Part shown: piece after piece, positions 1 to 13,300 of the stretch
Numbering within the stretch: position 1 is the first letter of the stretch
How the letters are laid out: each line of letters starts with the position of its first letter
NCBI GenBank assembly: GCA_013365325.1
Contig: JABVXV010000249.1
Location: 1 to 64,000, forward strand
Direction: 5' to 3'
Length of the DNA: 64,000 bases
DNA from: Dipetalonema caudispina
Lineage: Eukaryota > Nematoda > Chromadorea > Rhabditida > Onchocercidae
Notes under the pieces: generated by a model
The model's database searches: none
The model's input: the letters and a program-made list of their open reading frames with translations, nothing else
Told to the model about the DNA's origin: nothing
Translations under genes and position numbers: made by a program

Positions 1-105
1 TACAAACATCGCATATCCAATAATGAGAAATATAAAAAGTGGACGATATTGTTGCATCCATTCTATCGACAACTGCGCATCATAATCCAATCGATTTCCG
101 CCCAT
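1..105 (-). CDS. ELO-family fatty acid elongase, N-terminal exon (partial, cut by window edge)
   Basis: Reading leftward from an ATG at 105, 35 codons are open to base 1. They encode a polar start followed by a W-M-Q-Q motif (residues 22-25) and then a strongly hydrophobic stretch (about residues 28-35, F-I-F-L-I-I-G-Y). Elongases of very long chain fatty acids (ELO/GNS1/SUR4 family, endoplasmic reticulum condensing enzymes) begin this way: a short segment ending in W-M-Q/E-x-N/R-W or similar, directly before the first membrane helix. That resemblance is the only basis for the call. The diagnostic H-x-x-H-H box would lie outside the window. The start fits because no in-frame ATG is seen upstream and AT-rich noncoding DNA follows. 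It could be another multipass membrane protein. Confidence 0.5.
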   Translation of the reverse strand, partial: MGGNRLDYDAQLSIEWMQQYRPLFIFLIIGYAMFV

Positions 106-2678
106 ATTTTAATTATTATGAGTGAAAAGCAGGTGGTGGTAATGTTTATTGGAATGGAAAGAACGAATTGCGCCGATTTTCACGCCTTCAATAATTATAA
201 TCTTCTGCTGGCCGGTTAATTTAAATACATCATATTGCAATCAATCAAAAAGATCGGTAAACGTAAACGTAAATAAATACAACGTGCACAAGACGTGAAC
301 AACTGAAAGTATGAAACGAAAGGACTAATACAAGAAAAGGAACAGTGTTAGTGTCTTCATAAAGAATTGACGTTAAATGTTTCTTCAATATTTTTACTTG
401 ATCAAAGATACAAAAGGGTTATTGATCTGCGATACTTCAGGCAGATATTCTTCAGTCAGCTTGATATACTTTAGAAACATTATATCACTGAGGTGACATT
501 GCTGAATCAGTGAGGCCCTTTGGCTCAGTTTGAATTAGGAATAATGGGATGGACGATAGGTCAAAACAGTTTTTTGTGTCTGTCGGCAAATTTTTATTGG
601 TATAATTGCTAAATTGCAAGCAGAAGTATATGTCTTATCTCAATAAAGAATTTGAAAACAAAAGTTACAGCTGATGTTTTATAAACATCCTGTTGTGAAA
701 GATTTTTTTCTTGATGATTAGGTTATTTGCAAAAGGGAAATTCCTTCTTTGGTCGTGTGTTAAGATAAAAGTCTAAGTGGAATTTATTCTAATGGTACAT
801 GAATAATATCAAAAGTTGTAGAAGGTTTGAAGATTTCGACAATTTGTTGTAGAAAACTGATCACTGAGAGCTTAAACTTAGTAATGCATCCATTTTCTTA
901 CTCTTATACATATATATCTATCTATACGTGAAGTACGTGTGGTTTACAATAAGCATATGAAAATCTTAATCGTAAACAAAGTTAGGAGTAAGATAATTAT
1001 TACCTTAGTCATGTATCACAACTTAATTATGAACAAGTTAGAAGTTAGATGTTCATTGGTGATTATTACCTTAATCATATATCACAATCTTAATTATAAA
1101 CAAAAACGGAAGTTGAATGATTTATTTAGATACCGTAGTATTTACTAGATTTTATTTAAGAGGTTTTTCATGTCTTGTGGTAAAGTTATTTTGGTTTTTT
1201 CCGGCATATGCTGAAGGCTTTCTTGTTGCCATTTCTTAATTAATCTGATTTGAAAATGTAAGAGGTAAAATTCGAATTTGCTTTCTTCAAATTATTTCAT
1301 GCCAACAAACAGACCTAACCTCAATTAGTATTCAATGATTCCAATTTCCCGTAAAGTTTAAATTGATGCAGCGAAAATTTTAGAAGCAATTTTATTGTTT
1401 ATTACTTGAAGTACGACACATCCTAACAGATCAAAGGAAGATTATCTGCCTTAAACGAACGAACCAATGATAGTATTTTAAGAAATCATCGAACTATAAG
1501 ATTTTTGGATTGTCGTAATTTGGAAATAATTCAGTGATGATTTCTCTGTCTGGAAATTCCTGAGATTATGCACATATTAGTACTCGTTTCGATGGAATTG
1601 TTCTTCCAGATACTTTCAGTCAGTTTATATGACCATCATCAAGCAGAGAATTTGCATCCAGTTCAAAAGAGTAATCCTAATCAGACAGATACGAATATCA
1701 CTACATCGAACGCTTCATCTGAGTATAAACTTTTTGTTGCATTCCGATGATTCTGCCCTGATTGAATTTTTGCTTATTTAAACAGATTTTTCGAAACTGA
1801 GTTGATTTTTCACCACAACAATTTTAGTTTATTTATCAAAAATGATATCTATTTGCATTTCTTTTCGTTTGCCCCATTCGTTCATAAGCAAACTTCGAAA
1901 TAACGACAAACAAATGAATATATAAAACGAGTTCATCTATTGTCATCATTCAGTAACTGGTGTGAATAATTTGAGGTTTCACGTGTGCTATTCGATCTGA
2001 AATTTTGAGTATGAATAAAATTACTTTAAAAATAATCATACTGCTATCATAGGATTTCTCGAGTTATAAAATGATAGCATATTTTCATAAACTTTGAATT
2101 TTGTAGCTCACTTTCAATTTTAATTTAAATTCTTTCTCTTACATATCTGCGAAAAACTAATCAGCATTTTATTGGAGTTTTTGGTCGCACTTTCATTTGT
2201 CAGTTTAACTAAGAAATGAATCTCTGTTTAAGTATAAATAATCCTCATGATATGATAAACTAACGGATATGATGGCAGTGTTAGCATCATTGCCTATTCA
2301 TTTGCATATTTTAAAATAGACTTCCAGGTTGGTGAAAGTTCTTTTTTCTAAATATCACTGCTAAATTTTTTTGGATCTTGTTATCGAATATTGGAAAAAT
2401 AAATCAAATTTGCTGTTACCGGTCAATAAGATTCTGCTGATAATATGATGATGCAAATTCGATGCTGCATGAAAAAAAATGTCCTGACACTAGAATTATT
2501 TATAACTTGCTCAGTAAGTACGTCACGGAATCTTTTACTATCATCATCGAATTTCTCTACTTCATATTTCTAAACATATTTTTTATTGTTGGAATTAAAC
2601 GCAGCTGCCGTGATAGCACGCTGTTGTGCTTTTTGCCAATATTTATAGCCTACCGTATTCAACCAAATGATTTTCAAA
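106..2678. other. Intergenic region between divergent elongase-like and DNase II genes
   Basis: About 2.6 kb of AT-rich DNA without a convincing exon on either strand. It should hold the promoters of both flanking genes because they are transcribed away from each other. The only structure I can point to is a diverged tandem repeat around 950-1115 (listed separately). Short open frames at 939-1148, 1568-1750 and 2462-2713 have no recognisable domain, and the last overlaps the DNase II first exon in another frame. Confidence 0.6.
950..1115. repeat. Diverged tandem repeat, about 58-68 bp period, three partial copies
   Basis: The phrase attattacctta(g/a)tcat(g/a)tatcaca starts at 996 and again at 1062, a 66-base offset. 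A neighbouring phrase beginning cttaat and continuing (a/g)taaacaa or similar recurs near 964, 1022 and 1090. Copies differ by scattered substitutions and small indels, so this looks like an old local duplication. Confidence 0.6.
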
Positions 2679-5012
2679 ATGATTGTACTGTCAGTGATAG
2701 TTTTAACGAGTGACATTATAAAGGGTCAATTTTACTGCAAGGATTGTCACGGGAAACGCGTTGATTGGTTTGTTTTCATTTCTTTCAAAGAGCTTAATTG
2801 CTCACTCTCAACAACAAATTAAGCAATTAGTTACTCTTGGATTCATCAATTTTTTATTAATTCTTCTTTTGAGTTCAATATTGCAAGAAAACTTGATATG
2901 CGATCAAATATGCATTTATTGAGCGATTGAGCGAAAATTGCAAGGATTAAGATGACTATGAAGATGAAATTCTCAAAGCAAAAAATAGGCATCTGCCCAA
3001 GGCTTAAGATGATTCAGGTTTATCGGATATAAACAGCCCAAAAGCAAATCACAAACATATCCGGGTACAACATTCTATTACGCTGATAAGGATTCTAATG
3101 AATGGGGTCCAGCGGAAGATTTGAAATCATCTAAAAATTCTGTTGCTGTAACTCTTAAACAGTATTATAAGAGCGAAAAAAAGGTTCTTTTTTGATTTGT
3201 TAGTGTTAATAGAAAGTTTCCTCTTATAGTTTTGAAATCGTTTCCAAGAATTGCATGCCTATTGAATTCTTAAGTTATAAAAATTTATAATTAATATTCT
3301 GAATCCATTGCAGGGATTGTTTTATTTCTTTTACAATGACCAGAAACCGGTTGAAGAGAAAAAAAATCACAGAAACCGTGCACATGCAAAAGGAGTCGCT
3401 GTTTTTGGCAACACTTCCGGTTTTTGGCTCCTTCATAGTGTACCTAAATTTCCACCCCTCAAACATTATTCATATGCCCAAAACGGTGAAACTTATGGGC
3501 AGTCATTTCTGTGTGTCACATTAAAAACGACGTCTATCGAAGTATTTGGTAAACAATTTTTTAAAGACTTAGATATTCTATGATAATTTGTGAATAGGTT
3601 ACTCATTTTAATAAATGGACTAAAATAGAATTGTAATTGAAAAATATTTAATTTCAAAAATTTAGCGAAAGCGATGAAATATATTTATCCAGCAGTGTAC
3701 AATGAGAATGTGCCCGAAAATTTCTTGACACGTTTTCCATTCTTGGAAGAACTGAAGCCATCAGAAAAGAAAAATAGTGCCAATACATCGATGATCCAGA
3801 ATTTCAAGTCTATTAATGGCCTGGATTTCTATGATTTCGCGAAAACTAGAAAATATGGAGGAGGTATAGTTTCGTGCCTTGTTTTAAAAATAAAATAATA
3901 GATTCAAATCATTTTTTTCTTCCATAGAAAAGAAAGACAAATGATTTATCTCATTGATAATGTTTTGAAATTTTCGAATTTCAAAGGGAAGGAAAGTTCG
4001 AGTGGCAAAGAGTATATGTGGAATCTCAAGAGACTAAATTTTCCTGGGCTCGAGCTTTTTGCCATTTTCAAACTATTAATAAGAGTTAAAAACTCGATTA
4101 TAATGTGAATTAAAGATAAATTAAGTCAGATCTTTATTCGGATTTGATTGCAAAGCAAATGAAAGTGTCGCTTTTTACTGAGACGTGGATGAACGGTGCT
4201 GCGAAAGATTTAAATTCGGAATGCGCTACTAAATATAAAGTAAGATACATTTCTACTTCGATTTTAAAAATCGAATCTTATCTAACTCTAACTCTACTAA
4301 CAAAATCTATCACTTAGAATTTCGACTTTCGCTAAGCAACGACTTACGCAACATTTTTCTTGAAAGAACTTGTGCACAGTACACGTTTGCGTTGCAGAAA
4401 TACTACGATATCAAATTACGAAAAGATTGCAGAACTGAAAAATGGGAAGTCAAAGCAAATTGTTAAAAAATACTGCACATTTCCCCGATTAATTCTCTTC
4501 AAAATACATTAGGTCATGAATGTCATGGAATTGAATGTCGCAGGTAATAAGTTTGCCAATAATAATGACCATTCAAAGTGGGCTATTGGTACAAACGACT
4601 CGAAACCTCTTGTGTGCATAGGTGATATCAACAGACAGGTAAGTGGATTTCGGATGAAATATATGAATTTCAAGCTGTTCTTACAACTTTCGTTTATTGC
4701 TCAGATATGACAAAGAACGATTCTGACAACAAAACGTGCTCTGATTATAAATATCATTTTGGATTTCAATAAATTTTTGGGAAGAGGACGATTCAAGACA
4801 AAATGAAAAACTGCTAAGCAATTTACGTCTAAAATCGCCAATATTCTTAGTCAGAATTACTTTTAATCAACATTTGAAAAAGGAGCGAAATTTTCTTCTT
4901 ATAGGAATCACAAAAAAAACGAGGAGGTGGAGCGGTATGCTTCGAGAATCTGAGAATTTGGCGATTATATCAGAAAGCAATTCTAGAGATAGAAAATTGT
5001 AAGGTCATTTAA
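2679..5012 (+). CDS. Deoxyribonuclease II family acid endonuclease, secreted/lysosomal
   Basis: Seven exons, phases consistent: 2679-2767, 3018-3183, 3314-3548, 3666-3863, 4130-4239, 4513-4638, 4905-5012; 343 residues, normal for the family (about 350). Residues 1-16 are a hydrophobic signal peptide. The mature start has the DNase II signature C-K-D-C-H-G-K-R-V-D-W-F (about 19-30). Both catalytic H-x-K motifs are present: H109-A-K111 (followed by G-V-A-V-F) and H286-S-K288-W. Family knowledge: DNase II cuts DNA at acid pH without metal, using two H-x-K motifs in a phospholipase D-like fold. Nematode members (NUC-1, CRN-6, CRN-7) degrade DNA of engulfed apoptotic cells and ingested DNA. Which paralogue this is cannot be decided here. 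The start is the first ATG in frame with the signal peptide. A possible AATAAA signal lies at 5289-5294. Confidence 0.93.
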
Positions 5013-5288
5013 TGACCGGAATGAAAAGAACGAAGCGCGAAATTTTTCTTGCGATTCCATTTTGATGTTTTGAAACAGCAAGGTTTGAAACTTAGCAATC
5101 AACGATGGTTTGATTTCCCTCAAAACGAATGAAAGATTTTAGAGTGAAAAAGTTAATCATTAATTGCTCGAAATTTTAGGGAAAGTTATGAATATACATT
5201 AGTAGTACCTATGGGAAGTCACTTAACTTTTTCGACTTATTGCTTTAATAAGAATGTAAATTTGAATTAAGACATCTTCTACCATTAG

Positions 5289-5294
5289 AATAAA
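5289..5294 (+). terminator. Candidate polyadenylation signal AATAAA of the DNase II gene
   Basis: First canonical AATAAA on the plus strand downstream of the DNase II stop, 277 bases after it. In an AT-rich genome this hexamer also occurs by chance. Confidence 0.35.
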
Positions 5295-7140
5295 AGTGTG
5301 GACACCCGAAGGAATGCAGTCATCTTTAACTAATTCAACTGTCATCTTAATCTTAACCAGAAATAATTTAATTAATCATTAAAAGTGTAGTTTGAAGATC
5401 GCTATTTCTATGGACATGCAGGTACAAACTTCAGGATAGTCTTAGTATTGAGAAAGTTTCATTTAGTAAGAGGTTTATCATCAATTAGTAATATAATATC
5501 GAGGAGGTGTCATGTTTCCATGCGTTCTATATTTCAACGATTCTATACTGACCGCATTTTTGAAAAAGGAAACTCCCTAATTACTTCAGCAATGCTATCT
5601 ATTTTAGGTTATTGTATGGAACTTCAAGGTTGAAGTGAAATTTTTCTATTCCATTCCAAATTAAATTTTTAACTTTTTGTTGATTGTTGCCTGTTTTCAT
5701 GTAGCATTTCTGAGCGTTACATTCTTATTCTGTTTATTTCATTTAGATCCGAAATTCAGAACTATCTCATCGCTTTTTGTTTGCAGATTGAAATGACATT
5801 TGGTTCTGAAAATTTGCATCACAATTCTTTCACTATTATTAAATCACCTCAACTATGGGTTAATTTTTTATAGATTTTTAATAATTTGGTTTTTTGATAA
5901 TTCAGTAATTCGTTGACTTCAATATTTGAACAATAGATTTCGTCAGTTTTATTTTAATTAATAATTTGTTAAAATTCATGAAAGCTATAAGGTATATATC
6001 TATCATGTCCATCCATAACAGTATCGATGAAAAGTTGTACTTTGAAAAGTTCTTCAGATTTTAGAAATGCTGTAAAGAAAACCAAATCATTCCTGTACCG
6101 TACATCACTGATTAATTAATTAGAAATCTGAAAATCGAGAAGTGTAGCATTTAAATGTGACATTATCAGGAAGTTCCTCGAAGGTCTAAAATTGGTACCC
6201 ATCTGTTAAGCCAATCAATCTTCAAAGCACATTTTTATACATACTTCAACCTCTTTCTTTCATTGGGAATTTCATATTCTAAAACAAAAACAAACTAAAT
6301 GTCATAGGTGTCTTTAGCAGGTGTAATCTAAACTGGAAAGTAAGTTAGTATCATTAAATTCGGATATCCAAGACAATCATCGTTGTTGTAGTTGAAGGTA
6401 TTTCCAGCGAGTATCCTTTTGCATTCGATTCATCCTTTTGCTTTTGGTTGTTAATAATAACAAAGAATCGAAGTGGATGGATGTTGAAAAAGTTAAGTAA
6501 ATTAATAAGCTAAAATATTTGGTTACTACAACAGCAATGATTGCCACTGATATGACGGCATCACGCACGTATCCGTTGTTAATTTCTGTGTGTATCGCCT
6601 TCCTTTCTTTCATTAATTTTATCTTTTACATTATAAAATGGATAAAAAATTTTGTTTCTCTTTCCGAGTATTTTTTTGATTCCAATTTCATTGTATGAAA
6701 CACTAAAAATCATTTTTAGAAGTCAACGCAACATTTATTAATGAACTTTTCATTAATTACTGTTTCCAGTGCTAATAAACTATTTGTATTAATAATTAAT
6801 TAGTAGCTATGATTTCACACAGGGAATAGTTAAAAGAATGAAAGGTATGATGAAAAAATGATGTCTTAACACATTGGAATGATATCACATAAGATGGGAA
6901 AAAAGTGAATAAAAGTTAAACGAAGTTTTTCTCTTTACTAATATAATTAATCAGTGGAAAGGGTAATTGTTCAAAGACAGTTATTGCGGGAAATTAATTT
7001 GTCGGATAAGAGGCAGGTTAATAATTTACATCAATGAACTCTTTTGACGATAACAGTCGTTCAAGATTTTCTGAAGGAAATCGTAATGATTGCACATTTC
7101 GATCACTATAAGAACTAGTTCATTCAAGTGAGGGTACGGT

Positions 7141-7156
7141 AACGTCATGTGACGTT
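7141..7156. promoter_or_regulatory. Inverted repeat of two CRE-like half-sites (aacgtca-tg-tgacgtt)
   Basis: Two perfect 7-base arms separated by 2 bases contain TGACGT/ACGTCA, the core bound by CREB/ATF-type bZIP proteins. Further acgt cores follow at about 7161 and 7180. It sits just beyond the 3' end of the TSP1 gene, so a regulatory role is conjecture. Confidence 0.25.
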
Positions 7157-7349
7157 ATGTTACGTGAGCTAAAGTTAAGGGACGTAATAATAAACAATGA
7201 TCGTAACACAAAGAAGTCTCTCAAAACGAAACGATATGGAACAGTATTAGTTGAAAGCTTACCAATTACTACTGAAAATGAAACAGCACAAATAATAAGG
7301 AATTGTAAAACAATAAAAGCTGTAGATATGACGAGAAATTTTAGTACTA

Positions 7350-10300
7350 TCATATGTTATCACCAATTTGTGTATGAGCATCATGCTTCGATATCAAACT
7401 ATACGAAAGCTCCGAACTACCTATAATCTGTTCAATATCAATGTCAGAGTAGAAATTGATAGCCGGTGTAAGGAATGAACCCGGCACGGCTGGTTCATAA
7501 TAATCGTATTCCAAATCGTGATCAGTATTGAGTGACAATGATGAGTGTTCATCGTTACGTGGTGTCATCTGTGGTGAATTAGTTCCTCGGGACCATAATA
7601 TTCCTGAAAACAGAGATAAGATTATATTCTGAAAGCAAAGATATCGATATATTCAGGCCAATTAGAATACAGGGGTAAAATCATTAAGCAAGCCAAAAAA
7701 GCCTTAACAGAATAGGATGATTCCCCGCACTCCTTCCAACAGTTACCGAATTTCATGAAATCAAATTTTATCAAATTTTACTACTTCTGGTTTTAAATGC
7801 TGCAAATTTGAAAATTTAATGTGATAACGCCTTTTCACAAATTTAAAAACCTTTATCACGGGGAAAACGTGGAGTCGATGTTGCTGAAAGTTGTATACCG
7901 ATAGAACGTTTCGTGATAACGGTTCTGTTTGATTTAATTTCTGTAGTGTCTGTTTGCCCGGATTGTATCATATTCAGATTAGGCCTAAAATAAGTTTCAA
8001 TAAACCTTGAATATTAATTTCGAACCTATTAGATTGATCGTAAAAATATCACTGCAAATGCTTAGCATTGTCAGTTATTTGACTGACGAAGGGAGTAGAA
8101 ATTCCTGAATGACTAAGATACCTCGGCTCCTCCAACGAATTGCCAATTCTCAATTGTCGATTTTGCTTCCATTTTACTTTCCGAATAACCGATATAGTAA
8201 CATAGGAGCATAGAAGTGGTGGAAAAGATATAATTAAAATAATGAATAAGCTTGACAGGAAGAATGACAAATTACGATGGCAAAAAATGCAGATGTGTGA
8301 TAATTTCAGTGTTGTAATTGATGATAACATCTCATCGCTTGCTGCAATAAAGCAAATATATGCATAAATTTTGCATCGATCCAAAATATAACTTTGAGAG
8401 TAGACGTTGATGATTTGAATCCATAGAATTGGTCATCGTAATGCAAAGAGTTAACTTTCATTTCATATCTCTTATGATAGAGGTCGAGTTTTTGTTTTGT
8501 ATTTAAAGTGGAAGATACGGCGAGAAACACTTGCTAATCAAAGTGGAATTCAGAACTCGTAAACAGGCAAGCGTCTGGTGGTTTCAATATAAATGATTTA
8601 AGCAATATCACCAATTTATCAAGAAGAGCAATAATAAAGTTTTGAACTTATGAAATCTGGAAATCTTTTGGATTAAATTTAGGGATTTGACTAATTTTTG
8701 TATTCATAGATTATTCATGGTACAGCAGAATAGAACAATGGTACATGATAACTAACCGTTCCTCCATTCAAAACTTATTTCCACTCCCGAGTTGATGTCT
8801 GATGAGTTATTCATTTTCAGAAGTGAAATGACGAAGTAATCTTCGGAAATGAATTGTAAACTGCTTTTAAGAATATGGCTGTTCATTCTGGAGTTGTAAA
8901 CTAGTTCCTAAAACTAATTTATGATGTCGAAATTTCAAAAAGAATTTCATGGTTTTGTTATGCGCTCGTTTTCATGATTTCACATAGCGAAAATAAACCT
9001 CTTTTTTTAAACCGCGATAAATTGCAAGTCTAAATTGGTTGGTTGTAGAATCGTGTTTTAATTTCAGATGCAGAAATCTTCCGCGAGATTTCAACGTCCA
9101 ATCTGTGATTTCCTTACACGTTCGAGCGAAAAATCTGCCAGCTGTATGAGTAAGTAGACATCCACAGGAGCATAATGTATCGTTCATAGCAATGGCCACA
9201 GCTGTCGATTCTGAAAAATTCCGGATTTTAATGGATAATTCTGCCCTACTCCAGTAGTCGTTTATTTCTTACTGGTAAAATCAGCGTTTTTAAGTTGGCA
9301 AAAAAATGTTTTGCCTGTGCAATTGCCGGCATCGCAATCTAAAGACTGAACAAAATTGCCTTCGCACAAATTTCCGCCATTTTGAGGGATAGGTGAATCG
9401 CACAGGCGCCATCGTCGTTGTAGCCCATGTCCACAACTCACAGAACACAAGCTCCATGCGGACCAATCTCGCCAACCACCCTCGACCTGTCCCACTGAAA
9501 TGTTGTAACATTTGAAAAATACTACGATATATTTACCAAAAGTACAACGAGCCTATTTAAGGCAACTACAGAATCTTTTAACAGTTCCCCAACACTTCCC
9601 ACAACGACATCGAGTCTGTGCCCTAAATTCGTAAACAAATCTCAGACAGCCCCGAATATTTCTTTTAAAATTTTACTTAAGACTGCTTACTGGCATAAAT
9701 TAGAAGGACAGCGCAATATCTCTTTGCTCATTTATGTAGTTTATTTCAATTTCCCGATGCTCATGACTTCTTCCTACATATATCACTTATCACAACAGTT
9801 TTCAGATAATTTATTGTGACCATTTTCTATGAGTGGGCATAAATATCATCTTGGTTGACATGACCGCGATACAAGCGATACCAAGAAGAACATGAAAAAT
9901 CTCTTCTTTAAGATATCCCTACTGTTACTGAACTCTTCTTTTCACTACCTCTCATAATTATTATCGATCATTTATCACACAACGACAATTTTCCATAAAG
10001 CAATGAATGAAGACAATGAAGCGTATAATTGCTTCCTTGTCTATTATTGGCCATATGTTTGCCATACTTCCGGTTCGAGGCTGATGTACCACTTATGCTA
10101 CTCCCTACTTCTTTCTGAATCAATGAATATTCGTCTTCCATTAAGTCCCACCGGCCTAGTACTATCCTAGGTATTCACATCAATTGATACCTTTTTCAAA
10201 CGAATGAATATGATTGTAATGTTAGCTCTTTTATTAGAGATATGCTCGGAATTTTTAATTAAAATCGAAATATCGATTAACCTTCCATACTGTTTCTGAA

Positions 10301-13300
10301 ACAAATGTCAATCCATTGGAACGTACAGTATGCCACATTAAAACAAAAAATTTGCAAAACTTCAATATCGTAATTCCCTAAGGTAATCATCAATGGCCAA
10401 TAATGTGAAGACAGAGATTTAAATGTCCAAGCTATAAGAATTACTTCAGTTCATTGATCAAATTTAATTGTTTAAATGAATCATTTCATTATTTCAATTC
10501 TTTTAAAATTTAAACATAACAATATCGAGCTGCTGTTCAGTCCTATATGACCCAAACCACTTATATCTTTTTCTGATAGATGAGATAATGATATGATAAA
10601 ATAAGATGGAAGGAATAGTAAAATGCCCTAAAATGGAATTTAATATTCAGCAGTCTATATAAGGAATAAATAAGATTTGAATGAAAAGTGTGTAGTAATT
10701 AAATGAAAAAGTGATGAAATAATTTGAAGTTTCCAACTAACTAATTTCAGTTTTATGAAACAAAATTAATTTGTACCTCAGTTGACCTCATATATTTCCC
10801 TTTTGGCCGATATCGTAATCAAAAGACGGCATGCACTCTGTTAAGGTATATTAGTACTTCAAATTTTCTGCAATTATAGTAAGAAATGTAAGCAGATTGG
10901 TTGGTCGGCCAACCAACACGGAATAATTCACTTATTTCAGTCACGCTATCCTTCACTAAATGTAATTATTTTCTATTAGTACCTTTTAAACATGAAAGGT
11001 CCGGCAAGAAACCGTTTCTAAAATCCTTTTTCCATTCTGCTAAAAATGCTTTGATGAACATTTAAGCTGCATTTATTTTTACGTATCGAGATTTAAAAGT
11101 TTGAGTTAAAGTTTTTCAAATTTCGAATTTTATCACAATGATTTCATATCTAATGCAATCCAAAATTTGCATATCTTCAATTACTGGATCAAAACACAGA
11201 TTGGTTCTCAAGGTGTAGAGAAAACCAATGTAGATTAACTTTCATTTTGACTGAATTTTTTGCTACTGCAAAATTTCTCTTCTTTGATGTATTGATGTTT
11301 TCTCGTTTATATACAACAGTTTTCAACCTTAGCAGTAAGCGAACAGTTTGATCTATTATTAATCACTGCTAAACGTATTAATCTTAATTCAATTTCTCCC
11401 AGTTCGTTTGGATAATGTATATAATAAAACATGGTGATTTGGCTTTCGAATTAATTTAAAATTGCATTCCACTTGGAAATTTTTACTTAAAATATTCAAA
11501 GCAAGATGGCAGTTGTTGATTAAACCACATGTTACACTCACAGTTGTTCAAAAATATAGAACTTTCATGTTACGTGGAGCAAAATATGGGATGGAATACT
11601 ATTCGAGGAATGGAATATTCATTAAATTTTAGTAATTCATGAAGGAATTGATTGTGAAATGAAAATGTAAAGGCAGTAGCATATGGCGAAGACAGTGGGT
11701 AAACAATTGCTTCACTTCAATTAAGTTGCCATTGAAAGTAACTAATGAAGCTTATCTATGTACCGACATTGCTTGATATCCGAAAGATAATCGGAAATTG
11801 ATGTAAGCGTCGTCGGACAACAATATTCAAACGTTACAGCTAATAACTATACAAAATGTCGAATGAAAAATGAAGAAATGTAAAGAATAACCTGCTAGGG
11901 TAAAAAAGGTCACATTTGAATAAATAACAAAATGATTAAGTTCATTTATGAATCATCACAATCAACAGGATCATCGGGGATGAGAATAAGGTCAACAATA
12001 AAAATTCGGACGGAAGTTTAATCATCATAAATTCAATGAATAAGTCAAAAAATTGAAAAGTTAAAAACTAACAATTTTCAGTGTAGACGCATCGCCGTGC
12101 CCATTCGCTGAAACGTACGGTAAATTTTTGCACTGATACAATTTCAAAACAGAATTGAGCATGGATGATATCAAACTGGTAACAGGGCAGTTCGAGTGCT
12201 TGTTGTGATAAATCTTAAAAGATGAAATCGGTTAACCTTTTCTACTTACTGCAGTTAGATATTTTAAATGAAAGACTAGGATAGTATGGTCACTATGATT
12301 TCCTTTAATTTATTCATTTATCACTCTTCAAATTTCACGAAATATCCTGTGGATTAGTAATTCCCAACAGTATGCGAGTAAAGTTTTTAGAAAAAAAAAA
12401 AAAAAAAGTGATTAAAAGTTTCCAAATCCCGTAGCTTTTTAAAAGAAGAAATGAAAAAATGTCTCAATGATATTTTCTGAACTATTGGAGGTTTAAAACT
12501 ATTTATACAAGTTTAAAAATTTTAGAAATTGAATCATCGAATGTTCCTATCTGTCCCCCAAAAAGCAATGCATTTTCAGGCGTGTAATATTATATCTTCT
12601 ATTGATAATCTAACGAAATCCAATTACATTCATACTAGAAAGATTGCTAATCATTCCGTATGATCTGACCTTTGTTGTAAGGTTGGATTTTTCTCAAACT
12701 GTGATAACTTCAATGACAAAAATTGAAATTGGAAACATGGATATTTTTATAAAATTTCCCGTTTATTAACAAAAATTCATTAGAATTAAAAACAAAGCAG
12801 TGTATATTTGATTAACAATTGCACAGTGAAAGGATTAAAGATTAAAAAGCTGGTGGCAGAAGAGGTCAAAAGGGTGAATTGACCGTAGCCATAAGAGGAA
12901 GTCCGCAATTGATGATTGATTCTTCTTTGCTGACCGATATGTACAAAGATTTAATCAAATGAAAGAAAGAGAATTAGTGAAGGCTTTTTTAGGTGTAGAA
13001 ATTTTATTACTTCTTGAATGAGAAAAATGTGAAGTTTAATCATATTATTGAGAAGTTTTTCGAGTCGAGTGTATGCTATGATAGTTAACGTTTTATTCTA
13101 GCCGGAGGCGATTATAGCCGTCTTTTATGGTTTTACTTGTTGGAAATCAATACTTTAAGAGAATTAATCTCTAAATTGCCATTGAATGAAGAATTGGTAA
13201 GCTTCCTCTCTTTCAACGATTTGCTCAAATGGAATTCAGATCACAGTTGCAATACCTGTCTAATCTAAAGTGTTGTTTATGCTTACAGAAGGTCGTTTGG

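Larger units (their letters stand above)
5013..7349. other. Intergenic region between convergent DNase II and TSP1-protein genes
   Basis: About 2.3 kb between two convergent 3' ends, AT-rich. Small open frames at 5448-5633 (+), 6377-6613 (-) and 7120-7426 (both strands) show no domain, no splice context and no signal peptide, and I do not call them genes. A perfect 7-base inverted repeat with TGACGT half-sites lies at 7141-7156. Confidence 0.6.

Noticed and set aside
7157..7426. 89-codon plus-strand frame
   Set aside because: It is antisense to the final exon of the TSP1-receptor gene, whose phase-consistent model explains this DNA better.
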